Source of the DNA: Gordonia sp. KTR9 | GTDB taxonomy: Bacteria; Actinomycetota; Actinomycetes; Mycobacteriales; Mycobacteriaceae | Length of the DNA stretch: 64,000 nt | Assembly (NCBI RefSeq): GCF_000143885.2 | Contig: NC_018581.1 | Coordinates: 2,790,001-2,854,000 of the forward strand | Direction: 5' to 3' | Part shown: positions 9,319 to 18,368 of the stretch, in pieces | Position numbering within the stretch: position 1 is the first letter of the stretch | Layout: each line of letters begins with the position of its first letter | Notes under the pieces: generated by a model | Seen by the model: the letters and a program-made list of their open reading frames with translations, nothing else | Told to the model about the DNA's origin: nothing | Database searches by the model: none | Made by a program: the position numbers and the translations under genes

Positions 9319-10375
9319 TTGTCATCTCGTTCCCGGTGATCGCAGTAGCGCTCGCCGACGCGGTATCACCTGCTGATGCAGGTGCCGCTGACTCTGCTCT
9401 TCGTGTATCGGCAGGCCGGTACCTCACAGTCAACGCATGGCCTGCGTCCGTGAGTTCGCCGCCCTCATCCAATACCGGCGTTGTCGCGATATCCATGACG
9501 GCCTTGACCAGAATCATGGATTGTTGAAACACAGGCGCATGGACTTCTGGGTCGAACGCTTCGGCCTCGAGTTCGTCGAGCGCATCGGTCGCTTTCTGCG
9601 ACATATCTGCAAGTAGCTCGCTCAGTTCGTCAACGCGTGCCTCGACTGCTGCAAGCGCGGTGTCTGCGATGCCGAGCTTCTCGATCTCGACCGCAATCTT
9701 CGCCTGGTACTCGCGAGCCTGAGTGCTGGCCTTCTTTCCCTTGCCATTGATGACGAATCCCGCAGCGAGTAGACCAGGACCGAAGGTCACGAAGTTGAGG
9801 GCGAGTGCACCGAGCGCGACACCGCCACCCCCAGCCGCGAGAGCACCGCCACCCAGCCACGCCAACGTCGCGCTCTCAGCTGCGGCGCCGGAGAGGCCGG
9901 AGATTGCAGCGCCTGTGCTGGCAACACCGAACGACGAGATCGCCGTCGTGGTAGCCGCGCTGGTGCCAACCCCGGTCGCGACGGAGCTGATGACACCGCG
10001 CACCCATTCGGCCGCAGAAAGATCTAGCGAGCTCTTGCCGGCCACCAGGTTTACGCTGGCCTCGAGTCCGTCTGCGAGCAACTTCTCGTTGTCGCGCACT
10101 TTCTTTTCGTTCCGGATCAGGAAGTCGTGCATGCGCAGAACGACATCTCGGAGTGCTGTCTCTTGCTCGGTCCCGTAGCTGACGATTCGATCGTTGACGG
10201 CGCTCACGAGCGCCTCGCTCTCGGCACGACGCGATTCGTACAGGCTTCGAGCGGCGTCGAGCTCGCTCTTGGCCTTCTTGATGTCGTAGGCGCCCTTGCC
10301 GCCGAGCGCGACGCCGCCACCGCCGGCTGCGGCACCGACCGCGATTGCGACCAGGGGGATCAATGGCAAGACCAT
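9311..10375 (-). CDS. Glycine-rich membrane protein with two hydrophobic regions and coiled coils
   Basis: The frame encodes 354 aa. ATG 10375 was chosen because AAAGG stands 6 bases upstream and the protein then opens directly with a hydrophobic segment. Layout: an N-terminal hydrophobic stretch ending in GAAAGGGGVALGG (about residues 1-25); a long charged coiled coil (30-110); a large Gly/Ala/Ser-rich hydrophobic region containing ALAAGGGGVALGALAL and FGPGLLAAGF (about 130-215); a second coiled coil (225-290); and a polar tail. Such glycine-zipper hairpins occur in membrane-inserting or pore-forming proteins, but I know no named family for it. It sits between the HhH-like gene (97 bp upstream) and the 146-aa gene (8-bp overlap). 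A membrane-damage effector is possible but unproven. Confidence 0.65.
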   Translation of the reverse strand: MVLPLIPLVAIAVGAAAGGGGVALGGKGAYDIKKAKSELDAARSLYESRRAESEALVSAVNDRIVSYGTEQETALRDVVLRMHDFLIRNEKKVRDNEKLLADGLEASVNLVAGKSSLDLSAAEWVRGVISSVATGVGTSAATTTAISSFGVASTGAAISGLSGAAAESATLAWLGGGALAAGGGGVALGALALNFVTFGPGLLAAGFVINGKGKKASTQAREYQAKIAVEIEKLGIADTALAAVEARVDELSELLADMSQKATDALDELEAEAFDPEVHAPVFQQSMILVKAVMDIATTPVLDEGGELTDAGHALTVRYRPADTRRAESAAPASAGDTASASATAITGNEMTND

Positions 10376-10471
10376 AGGGGACCTTTCTCGATGTGGCCAT
10401 GAGTGTTGCACAGAAGTCGGACAAGTCTGGCGGTTGTGCGTGAACGTTCGATACCTGGGTGCGCGGGCTGG

Positions 10472-11185
10472 CTAGCGTCCATACGCCCGAGCAGCCGACC
10501 AAATCGCATGGTCGATCTCCCACGCGGTGACGTTCCTGCCAAGCTCGGTGGAAACGCTAGCTACGGCGCCAAGGATGAGCCGCTCTGCCTGCAGAGGGTC
10601 GACGTCTAACCCGATGCGCGACAACAAACGGAGGACCATCCGGTCTGGCTTGATCCTCTCGTCGTCACCTATGAGCATCCACAGGTAGCCTCGCCGGACC
10701 CCGAACTGGCCGTCACCTGGCACCCTTGCCAACGCGTCGTCGACGACCTGCACGTCTTCCGAACGGCTCAGCAGAGCCATGCCATCGTCAAGAGTCTCGA
10801 CCTGGTGGGAAGCGAGGATCTGTGCGTAGTGAACGGCGGCTTCGGCTTTCACAATGCCGCCTCGAGTCGAGGTCCGCTGACGGTTCGTTACTGCAACCAG
10901 TTCGTCGACGTTCAGCGAGGCAAGGCGAGGTAGTGAAAAGGACTCGGCCGGCAGGGGGGCCTCGATGGGAACTAGTGCCTGCGGTATCGCGTAAGCCGCC
11001 GCGAATCTGTGTACCAAAGGAGTCACGACGCTGTCGTAGTTTGCTCCGATGCTCCACACAGCATCGAGGACGCAGAGCGAGATACTGCTCCAACGGTGGG
11101 TTCGTGGCGAGGGGTCGAGTGCCACGATCGCGTCAATCAGCCGATCGGTCGAATTAGCTTGCGCTGACAATGCGTAACTCCTCAT
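10472..11185 (-). CDS. Helical protein with weak HhH-GPD (DNA glycosylase-fold) resemblance
   Basis: Starting at ATG 11185 the protein has 237 aa; an upstream in-frame start at 11272 would add 29 unlikely residues. It is all helical with no membrane segment. Near residue 170 the stretch VPGDGQFGVRRGYLWML, followed by IKPDRMVLRLL, has the spacing of a helix-hairpin-helix plus the segment that leads into the catalytic region of HhH-GPD glycosylases. The usual Lys/Asp catalytic residues cannot be identified. It is the first gene of the minus-strand cassette and diverges from the DUF6361 operon across 238 bp. A DNA-binding or sensing role is an inference from this fold hint; confidence in the fold is low. 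Confidence 0.6.
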   Translation of the reverse strand: MRSYALSAQANSTDRLIDAIVALDPSPRTHRWSSISLCVLDAVWSIGANYDSVVTPLVHRFAAAYAIPQALVPIEAPLPAESFSLPRLASLNVDELVAVTNRQRTSTRGGIVKAEAAVHYAQILASHQVETLDDGMALLSRSEDVQVVDDALARVPGDGQFGVRRGYLWMLIGDDERIKPDRMVLRLLSRIGLDVDPLQAERLILGAVASVSTELGRNVTAWEIDHAIWSAARAYGR

Positions 11186-11423
11186 GGGCACTCGGTGTGC
11201 TGTCGATGCCCGTATCGGTGAGTCCCCGCGTGTCGTTACGGCGCGAATCCCTTCAGACCGCTTCGTAGGCAACTAGGCTTCGGCCAAGACCCAACACGGG
11301 TGTGCGCGACCCCGTAACGCCGTCGAAATTGCAGGCGACACGATGAGGGACTGTGATCGAGCAGGTGCGATGTCGAGCGACCCGACTCGTTTCGCCGAGT
11401 AGGCCCACGAAAGGGGAATGCCG

Positions 11424-12566
11424 ATGTCGAGTCTCGCCTGGCTGGACACTTCGCCTGACGACGAACGCCGAATGCGCGAGATCGTCAAGATGTTCAGTGA
11501 CACCAGCACACTCGACGACCTGGGCATCGGCCAGGTCCGCGACGGCATTGCCGACCTACTGTTTCCCGGAACGTCGACGGTCCACGCTCGGCCACGGTAC
11601 TTCCTGATCATCCCGTGGATCTTCGAACGAGCAGCGGCCAAGTACACAGGGACGATGGTCGCCTCGAAGGCCAACGACGAGGAACGCAAACTCATCGAGG
11701 TTCTGCGCTCGCCGTCACCGGTTCGCGGCATGATCGGCTCTCGAGCAGGCAAGGCCGTCCAGAACCTACCGTCGAGCATCTACTGGTCCGCCTTGCAGCG
11801 ATATCAGATCCTGCCCGACGCGAAGGCCCTGCGCTGGGATGTCGACGTCCGTCCTCCAGCCGACTTCCCCAAGTCACTCGCCGGTGGACTCGACCTCACC
11901 CGCGACGAAGCCGAGTGGCTCCGTGAACGGATCGTGGTCGCCGCGTCCGGCACATACCTCGCGTACCTCCTGGCCAACGGACTCGAGACCGACCCCGGCG
12001 AGGTCAGCCAATCCTGGCAGCATCCCGCTCTAGTCGCAGCGCCGAGCGAGCTGAAAGACGCTGTCGAACACGCGCGGCTGTTCTCACTGGTTGTCAATGG
12101 CGCCACGCTTATTTACAACCTGCTGATCGCAGAACGCTTCGACGCCGTCAGGTCAGACGACGGGAACTGGACCGACCACTACACCAAACGCCTCACCGAC
12201 TGGGCCGACGAAATCGACCTCAACCGGACCGAACTGATTAGTTGGGACCTCGACGACTTCTGGACCACCGTCCTCCTCGGCAGGAACGGCAACCCCGTCG
12301 CACCCGGCACGATGATCTTCATCAACGAGTGGATTAGTCAGGTGCGTTATCGCGGGCCGCACACAATGTCGACCGATCCCGACATCCGTCAGATAATTGC
12401 CGAGCGCGAGCGCAAGAACAAGGGCGAGCAGTCTCGTCTGAACAACGATCGCCAGATCAAGAACTGGGGTGGCTCGTCTGGCTCACCGCGTCTCAACTTC
12501 CGCTGGCCAATCGTCCAGACCCTCCTGGCTGACATCAAGGACGGACTTGCCCATGCTCCCGCCTGA
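11424..12566 (+). CDS. DUF6361-family protein
   Basis: ATG 11424 gives 380 aa and lies 7 bases after GAAAGGGG; the ATG at 11418 is too close to that site. The N-terminus SSLAWLDTSPDDERRMREIV, followed by a segment with LGIGQVRDGIADLLFPG and RYFLIIPWIFE, matches my recollection of the DUF6361 family, which has no known activity. The protein is soluble and helical with no nuclease or ATPase motif visible. Its end overlaps the PLD-like gene by 14 bp, and that gene overlaps a helicase gene by 8 bp, so all three should be made together. This looks like a three-component nucleic-acid-targeting operon inside a defence island; the role of this subunit is unknown. Confidence 0.75.
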   Translation: MSSLAWLDTSPDDERRMREIVKMFSDTSTLDDLGIGQVRDGIADLLFPGTSTVHARPRYFLIIPWIFERAAAKYTGTMVASKANDEERKLIEVLRSPSPVRGMIGSRAGKAVQNLPSSIYWSALQRYQILPDAKALRWDVDVRPPADFPKSLAGGLDLTRDEAEWLRERIVVAASGTYLAYLLANGLETDPGEVSQSWQHPALVAAPSELKDAVEHARLFSLVVNGATLIYNLLIAERFDAVRSDDGNWTDHYTKRLTDWADEIDLNRTELISWDLDDFWTTVLLGRNGNPVAPGTMIFINEWISQVRYRGPHTMSTDPDIRQIIAERERKNKGEQSRLNNDRQIKNWGGSSGSPRLNFRWPIVQTLLADIKDGLAHAPA

Positions 12567-14331
12567 CAGCCGCACCACGTTGCTGAAACAACTCGTACCG
12601 CCTCCGGGTTTCACGTTTGACCACCTCGTTGCCACCACCTTCACCCTCGACCTTGAGAGCGCACTGCTCCCGTGCCTGGCGCTCGCAGGCAGCGCCAAGG
12701 TCGAATCCGCAGACAGCGTCGAGACCATCGCAGCAATCCGCGCGAGCATCGCGAGGATCGACATCTTTCACCAGACCGGGCAGGTCGTAGTACCCCGAGA
12801 TCGGGCGCGCCTGTTCTCGCTTCTCGAAAACTCGATCCACGGCATCACCCGCACCCGCGGCCTATTCCACCCCAAGATCTGGCTGGGCGTGTACACCAAC
12901 GACGACGGCGAACAATTCGTCCGGCTGATCGTGCTCAGCCGCAACCTCACCAAAGATCGATCGTGGGATGTCGCCCTCAATCTTGACGGCTGGATCACAT
13001 CCCGTCCGGACGCGACCAACAAGCCCCTCGCAGAGCTATTGCGCTACTTGGGATCCGCAGCCCCGACCAGCTTGAAAGCTGCACGTCAAAACCGGCTCAC
13101 GGAACTCGCCGAGACCATCCGATACGCCAAGTGGGACTTCCCACCCGACGTGACCGACCTCGACTTCCACGTGTTCGGCCTCCCGAGCCGTCCGCAACCG
13201 AAACCGGACTTCAGCGGCTACAAGCACCTGCTCGTCTCACCATTCCTGAAAGACAACGGAATCGAACGCCTCGCTGCCACCTCGAAGAACTCCCTGTCGG
13301 TCGTGTCGAGGCAAGAATCACTCGACGGCCTCACCGCAGAGTGGGCCGACTGGATCGACCATCCCTTCGTCTTGAGCCCCACGGCTGGCATTCCAGCAGA
13401 CGATGAGGAATCAGGTACCGCCGCAACGCTCTTCACCGGCCTACACGCCAAGCTCTATGTAATCGAACGCGCGAGACTCGCACACGTATTCATCGGCTCC
13501 GCCAACGCCACACGCGCCGCCTTCGAAGACAACGTTGAGATCCTGGTCGAACTCACCGGCCGCACCAAGACCTACGGCGTCGACGCGCTCTTGGGAACCG
13601 ATGGATTCGGCTCGATCCTAGAAGCCGCGGAGATAGGCCCCGGCGCCGAGAGCGAGGACGATCCACAAGTCGCGCTCGAGTCATTCCTCCGCTTGGTCGC
13701 GGCGGTGCCACTGACCGCGCACCTGTCCCTCGACGACGACGATCACGCTCGTCTCGACATCAGCAGTACCGATCCGTGGCCACACAACTCGGATGTCGCC
13801 AAGGCGTCCATTTCGCTCCTTACCGTCGCATCCACAGCGACGACGGTGTCTTCGGGCGCCCAAGTGAGTGTTACGTACTCAGACCTTCACCTCAGCGACG
13901 TCACCGCCTTCGTTGTCCTCACCGTTGAGGACGCCCAGGGTCGACGCGGCGCCACGGTTGTCAAAGCCGATCTGGTCGGAGACGTCGGCCGCCGGCTCGA
14001 CGAGGTCATCACGCACGAGATCAGCAGCCCCGAAGCATTTCGACGCCTGCTCTCGCTGCTGCTCGCTTTCGGCAGTCCGGCCGGCGACGGTACCGACATC
14101 GTCGACGCAGGCTCCGGGCAGGGCGGTCGGTGGACGCAACTCGAACAGGGGCTGTTCGAGCAGATGCTGAAGGCATCGGTCGCTCGCCGCGAAATCTTGG
14201 ATCAGCTCGCTGGGGTGGTCACCTCGATCATCGCCAAAGGCGATCCACACCAGGTACTTCCCGAGGGCTTCGAGCACTTGTGGTCGTCGATTGTCGCTGC
14301 GACGGAAATGGAAAGTGGTGCCAGTGTCTGA
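12553..14331 (+). CDS. Phospholipase D-like nuclease family protein with HKE variant motif
   Basis: ATG 12553 gives 592 aa. The N-terminal half contains LFHPKIWLGVY (near residue 105), a first HxK half-motif. The second reads GLHAKLYVIE (His298, Lys300), with Glu305 where canonical PLD enzymes have Asp, followed by FIGSANATRAAF, the conserved GSxN element. Two such halves in one chain form a complete PLD active site in this superfamily. The C-terminal 250 residues are acidic and not recognised. In DISARM and similar systems PLD proteins pair with SNF2-like helicases, as here: the helicase gene starts 8 bp before this gene's stop. It is probably a DNA nuclease, or a DNA-binding protein if the Glu change impairs cutting. 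Confidence 0.8.
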   Translation: MLPPDSRTTLLKQLVPPPGFTFDHLVATTFTLDLESALLPCLALAGSAKVESADSVETIAAIRASIARIDIFHQTGQVVVPRDRARLFSLLENSIHGITRTRGLFHPKIWLGVYTNDDGEQFVRLIVLSRNLTKDRSWDVALNLDGWITSRPDATNKPLAELLRYLGSAAPTSLKAARQNRLTELAETIRYAKWDFPPDVTDLDFHVFGLPSRPQPKPDFSGYKHLLVSPFLKDNGIERLAATSKNSLSVVSRQESLDGLTAEWADWIDHPFVLSPTAGIPADDEESGTAATLFTGLHAKLYVIERARLAHVFIGSANATRAAFEDNVEILVELTGRTKTYGVDALLGTDGFGSILEAAEIGPGAESEDDPQVALESFLRLVAAVPLTAHLSLDDDDHARLDISSTDPWPHNSDVAKASISLLTVASTATTVSSGAQVSVTYSDLHLSDVTAFVVLTVEDAQGRRGATVVKADLVGDVGRRLDEVITHEISSPEAFRRLLSLLLAFGSPAGDGTDIVDAGSGQGGRWTQLEQGLFEQMLKASVARREILDQLAGVVTSIIAKGDPHQVLPEGFEHLWSSIVAATEMESGASV

Positions 14332-17300
14332 CTTCCGATTCTCGGCCGCACCGTACCTCGCCGAGCTGCGCCCGTTTCAGCGAGCCAGCGTCGACCAAGT
14401 CGTCGATGTGCTCTACCGCAGCAAGACGGGCACCCGGTACCTAGTCGCCGACGAGACCGGCCTCGGCAAGAGCATGGTTGCTCGCGGCGTGATCGCTGCC
14501 GCCATCGAAGATCTTCAAGACAACGACGAAGTCGGCCGGATCGACATCGTCTACATCTGCTCCAATGCCGACGTGGCACGACAGAACGTCAAACGTCTCG
14601 ACATCCTTGGCACCAAGGTCAACTTATCGACCCGACTGAGCATGCTCGCCACGGCAACCCATCAGCTGAACACGCCGGTCACCTCGGTCGGTAAGCCCGT
14701 CAACCTTGTCTCGCTCACCCCGCGAACATCGTTCCCTGACAGGGGCTGGCGCACCGGCACGCGCGACGAACGATCGCTGCTGTTTCTGATCCTCAGAGAC
14801 GAACTCGACCTTCGAGGAGCCCGCGCCACAGCCGCCTACCGCATCCTGCGCGGGACCATGGAGTGGACGCGATTCAAGGAGCACACCCAATGGTTTGAGC
14901 GAACTTTGGACGACAACGCCCCTGCTGGCGCGTCGCCGCTGGACCCAACAGTGGTCGCCAAATTCCTGGAGCTGGTCCGAGTGCCTGACGTCAACGGGTC
15001 TTCGGTCATCGACCAATTCACCGAACTGCTCGACGGTACGGTCGGGAACACCGACGTCCCCGGCGGCTTCACTGCCGCTGCCGACATGGTGATTGCGCTA
15101 CGACGAACGCTGGCGCGTGCCGGTGTCGAAGCACTCGAACCCGACCTCGTAATTCTCGACGAGTTTCAGCGATTCACCGACCTGCTCCAGGACGATCTAC
15201 CAGTCAGCGAGTTAGCACAGGAGATGTTTAACTACTCGACCGCACGAGTGCTCCTGCTATCTGCCACCCCCTACAAGCCCTTCGACATCGACGACCCTGC
15301 CGACGGAACCGGCTCCACGAGCAAGTCGTCGAACGGATCGCACCGTGAGCAGTTCATGGGCACGCTCGATTTCCTCACTAAGGGACGCACCTACCCGGGC
15401 GAAGGAACTCGCGGAATCGCCAAGCTACTAAGCGAGTTCCGCGATGCCGTGACGCGCGGACAGGACCCGTCGGAGCTTCGGGATCGGTTGCGCACCGAGC
15501 TGCTCACGGTCATGTGCCGAACCGAGCGTCCGTCGACAGCGAAGTCATCGATGGTCAAGGAACGTCGAGTGCCGGCCTCGGCGGTCACCGCCGACGATGT
15601 CAGTCAGTTCATCAAGCTGACCGATCTTGCTCAGTACGTTGGCACGAATCTTCCGATGGACGTGTGGAAGTCGGTACCGGAGCTAGTGCACTTTATGGAT
15701 GCGTACCAGTTCGGGCGATTCGTCAGCCGAGACGTCGCGGATCCCGAAGTCCAGCGGATGCTTCGCGGCCTGCGGCGCCTCGACCTTCAGGCGATTGAGT
15801 CGTACGAGTTTCTGCCGCAGCAAAACCCACGCCTGCAGACTCTGATTGATCAGACCACCGGAATGAATTGGCAACAGATGCTGTGGATGCCGCCGTCACA
15901 GCCGTACCTATGGCCGGGCGGACCCTACGCGAGCTTTCAAGCACAAACGATGACGAAGAAGCTGGTCTTCTCTCAATGGTCGGCGACGCCCACCGCGGTG
16001 GCCTCCCTGCTGAGCCACGATGCAAGCCGGCGCATCGCGCGAAGCGAGACTGCTGCGCCAAGGAATATCACCACGACCAATGAGAATGTCTCGCAACGAC
16101 TCCAGTTCAGTCGAAGGGGCACAGACCTCTCCGCGATGGCGTCATTCATCGCGTTCTTCCCGCTGCCCGGCCTCGCCGACCGGGCCGATCCGCTGGCGAG
16201 TGCCGGCCCGACCGGCGACGCGGCCGATCGTGAACAAGCCGAGGCGCAACTCGCCAAGCAGCTCGTCTCAGGTCTACCTACGGGCGCTCGCGAATCGACC
16301 GCCACGGAGAGCGCCTCTGTGTTGTGGCGGTGGCCTCTCATGATCGCCGACGGTGTTCTCGATGAGGCCCTGGCCGGCACGGCGGCCGGGCTGACGCCCA
16401 CGGCGGCGATGGCAGGTCGCGTCCACGACCCCGACGATCCCGACGCGCCTGAACACCAAGAACAAACGTCGGCTCTGGAGGACTACGTGGCGCAGGCTGC
16501 CGCTGTGCGTCGCGGCGAGCGCGATGGCGACTTGACCACTATCCCGCCCAATCTCGCCCTCCGCACCGCGCAGCTGGCGATGCACTCACCGGCCAACTGC
16601 GCGTGGCGCGCCTTGGGTCGGCTGTCCGTGGACACTTCGCAAGTGACGGTCGCAGGTAGGTGGCGCGCGGCCGCAGTCCTCGCGTCTGGTCTGCGCACGC
16701 TCTTCAACCGGTGGGAGTCCTCACTGATCCTCGACGAGCTGTACCGCGACGACATCCCGTATTGGCAGAAAGTATTGCGCTACTGCGCAGACGGCAATCT
16801 GCAGGCAGTGCTCGACGAGTATCTGTATCATTTGGCCGCGGTCGAGGGTGACAGTGCGATGACCGATGAGAAGCTGATCCGGTTCGCCTTTCACGCGTCC
16901 CAGCCGCTGAAGCTCAGCACCGCGATCTACAAGGGCAAGGACCCACTGGGCGGGGACGACATCGACTTCCGCTGCCGCTTCGCCATGCGCTACGGCGACT
17001 CCAAACAGGACGACCAGTCGGTGCGCTCCACCGACATCCGCGAAGCGTTCAACTCGCCGTTCTGGCCGTTTGTGCTGGTGTCGACGAGTGTAGGACAGGA
17101 GGGTATCGATTTCCATCCGTGGTGTCACAACCTCGTGCACTGGAACGTGCCGGGCAACCCAGTCGACTTTGAGCAGCGAGATGGGCGTGTGAACCGGTTC
17201 CGCGGGCATGCGGTCCGACGGAACATCGCGCAGAAGCATGGATCGGAGATGCTGCGATCGGCCAACCCGTGGCACGAGGCATATGACCTTGCGGGTGCTG

Positions 17301-17572
17301 ACGCGCCGCATCCCGAGGTACCGGGGTTGGCTCCTGACTGGGTTTATCCGGGACCGCACAGAGTGTTTCGCGATGTGTTGCCGTATCAGTTGAGTATCGA
17401 TGAAGCGCGGATCGAGCGGGTGAAGAAGCGGGTCGCTTACTATCGGCTCGCTTTCGGGCAGGCTAGGCAGGAAGATCTGATCTCAGTCGTCGCGGCTACT
17501 GGAGTGACGGCGGACGAAGCGACTACTTGGCGGGTCGATCTGCGACCAGGCGCCGGTCCGATCAGCGATTAA
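14324..17572 (+). CDS. SNF2-like SF2 helicase/translocase
   Basis: GTG 14324, inside the end of the PLD gene, gives 1082 aa; TTG 14291 in the same frame is less likely. Helicase motifs: a Q-motif-like LRPFQRASVDQV, Walker A DETGLGKSMVARG (Lys near residue 50), Walker B VILDEFQRF near 280 (DEFQ rather than DEAH), motif III LLLSATPYKPF, and helicase C elements STSVGQEGIDFH and FEQRDGRVNRFRG near 930-965. The several hundred residues between the two ATPase lobes are a family-specific insertion. The motif set is closest to SNF2/RapA-type translocases such as DrmD. It should be the motor of the DUF6361-PLD-helicase operon. Its last codon is followed by 336 bp without a gene and then the vsr stop. 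Confidence 0.88.
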   Translation: MSDFRFSAAPYLAELRPFQRASVDQVVDVLYRSKTGTRYLVADETGLGKSMVARGVIAAAIEDLQDNDEVGRIDIVYICSNADVARQNVKRLDILGTKVNLSTRLSMLATATHQLNTPVTSVGKPVNLVSLTPRTSFPDRGWRTGTRDERSLLFLILRDELDLRGARATAAYRILRGTMEWTRFKEHTQWFERTLDDNAPAGASPLDPTVVAKFLELVRVPDVNGSSVIDQFTELLDGTVGNTDVPGGFTAAADMVIALRRTLARAGVEALEPDLVILDEFQRFTDLLQDDLPVSELAQEMFNYSTARVLLLSATPYKPFDIDDPADGTGSTSKSSNGSHREQFMGTLDFLTKGRTYPGEGTRGIAKLLSEFRDAVTRGQDPSELRDRLRTELLTVMCRTERPSTAKSSMVKERRVPASAVTADDVSQFIKLTDLAQYVGTNLPMDVWKSVPELVHFMDAYQFGRFVSRDVADPEVQRMLRGLRRLDLQAIESYEFLPQQNPRLQTLIDQTTGMNWQQMLWMPPSQPYLWPGGPYASFQAQTMTKKLVFSQWSATPTAVASLLSHDASRRIARSETAAPRNITTTNENVSQRLQFSRRGTDLSAMASFIAFFPLPGLADRADPLASAGPTGDAADREQAEAQLAKQLVSGLPTGARESTATESASVLWRWPLMIADGVLDEALAGTAAGLTPTAAMAGRVHDPDDPDAPEHQEQTSALEDYVAQAAAVRRGERDGDLTTIPPNLALRTAQLAMHSPANCAWRALGRLSVDTSQVTVAGRWRAAAVLASGLRTLFNRWESSLILDELYRDDIPYWQKVLRYCADGNLQAVLDEYLYHLAAVEGDSAMTDEKLIRFAFHASQPLKLSTAIYKGKDPLGGDDIDFRCRFAMRYGDSKQDDQSVRSTDIREAFNSPFWPFVLVSTSVGQEGIDFHPWCHNLVHWNVPGNPVDFEQRDGRVNRFRGHAVRRNIAQKHGSEMLRSANPWHEAYDLAGADAPHPEVPGLAPDWVYPGPHRVFRDVLPYQLSIDEARIERVKKRVAYYRLAFGQARQEDLISVVAATGVTADEATTWRVDLRPGAGPISD

Positions 17573-17908
17573 GCCGAAGCCGCGGCACAGGAGACCCGCC
17601 AAATGCAGTTGAGAACAGCGGGGGAGAAGCCGCACGTCTCTAAGTGGCGGCTTGAAGCAGTCGGTCGGGATGCTGGCGGCGATGGCGTCCTCGGGCAGGA
17701 GTCGCCACTGCTTTTCGAACGGGAAGTGCGAGGCAATCGCGAGGGACCGGCATTCTTGAATTCGTCCAAGAGGCGGATTCCTCGCCGGCGTACTAGGCGT
17801 CGGCGGCTAGGCGAAGAAGTGCTCTGTTTCCTGTCGTCCGCAGTTGATCCGCCAGTTATTGGTCCGCACATTGAATTGAATCGCCCGCTGGTTGTCACTA
17901 GCAACGGA
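17573..17908. other. Convergent intergenic gap between the helicase and vsr genes
   Basis: This 336-bp gap separates two convergent operons. Frames on both strands here (for example a 116-codon minus frame) are rich in Arg, Ser and Pro with no recognisable motif, and look spurious. I see no strong hairpin. GC content drops toward 17850-17930. No gene is supported. Confidence 0.5.
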
Positions 17909-18334
17909 TTAGTCCGCACGGTCAGCAGTACGGATCGCTCCGAGGATCTTCACGCAAATGTCTTCCGGTTTTTCGTGCTCCCAGAACCGCAGCACTTGCC
18001 ACCCAAGGTCGCGCAGCGCATCTGAGTGACGGCGGTCCCTCTCCACGTTGCTCGCAAGTTTCGCGCGCCACCAGTCTGCGTTGTTCTTCGGCTGCGTCGC
18101 GTGCAACGGGCACCCGTGCCAGAAGCACCCATCGATGAAGACAACGACCTTTCGTCGCGTGAAGACGATATCGCCGCGGCAACGCATCGATAGATCTGGT
18201 CGGTAGTCAACTCGGTATCGAACACCAGCCGAATGGAGCCGGCGGCGGACCTGCAGCTCTACCCGGGTATCGCGACGGGCTTGCCGCGACATGCGCTGTC
18301 GCACGATCGCATCGAGTGGCTTCGGATTAATCAA
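17909..18334 (-). CDS. vsr: Very-short-patch-repair (Vsr) endonuclease
   Basis: The protein has 141 aa, the usual Vsr length, if it starts at TTG 18334. Family hallmarks are in place: MSRQARRDTRVELQVRRRLH (the R/K-RDT-E region), GVRYRVDYRP, the catalytic segment GDIVFTRRKVVVFIDGCFWH with its Asp, then GCPLHATQPKNNADWWRAKL and GWQVLRFWEHE. Vsr nicks next to T in T:G mismatches formed by deamination of 5-methylcytosine, usually beside a Dcm-type methyltransferase. A C5-methyltransferase gene lies at the far end of the DISARM operon, fitting that pairing. The gene is the last in the drm direction, 34 bp past drmC. It could instead serve as a restriction nuclease, as some Vsr-fold proteins do. 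Confidence 0.92.
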   Translation of the reverse strand: MINPKPLDAIVRQRMSRQARRDTRVELQVRRRLHSAGVRYRVDYRPDLSMRCRGDIVFTRRKVVVFIDGCFWHGCPLHATQPKNNADWWRAKLASNVERDRRHSDALRDLGWQVLRFWEHEKPEDICVKILGAIRTADRAD

Positions 18335-18368
18335 GGGCTACGACCTGATGGTGACACCGAGCGGCGGG

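Noticed and set aside
17603..18025. 140-codon plus-strand frame between the helicase and vsr genes
   Set aside because: It overlaps the end of vsr, is Arg-rich, and has no motif or ribosome site.
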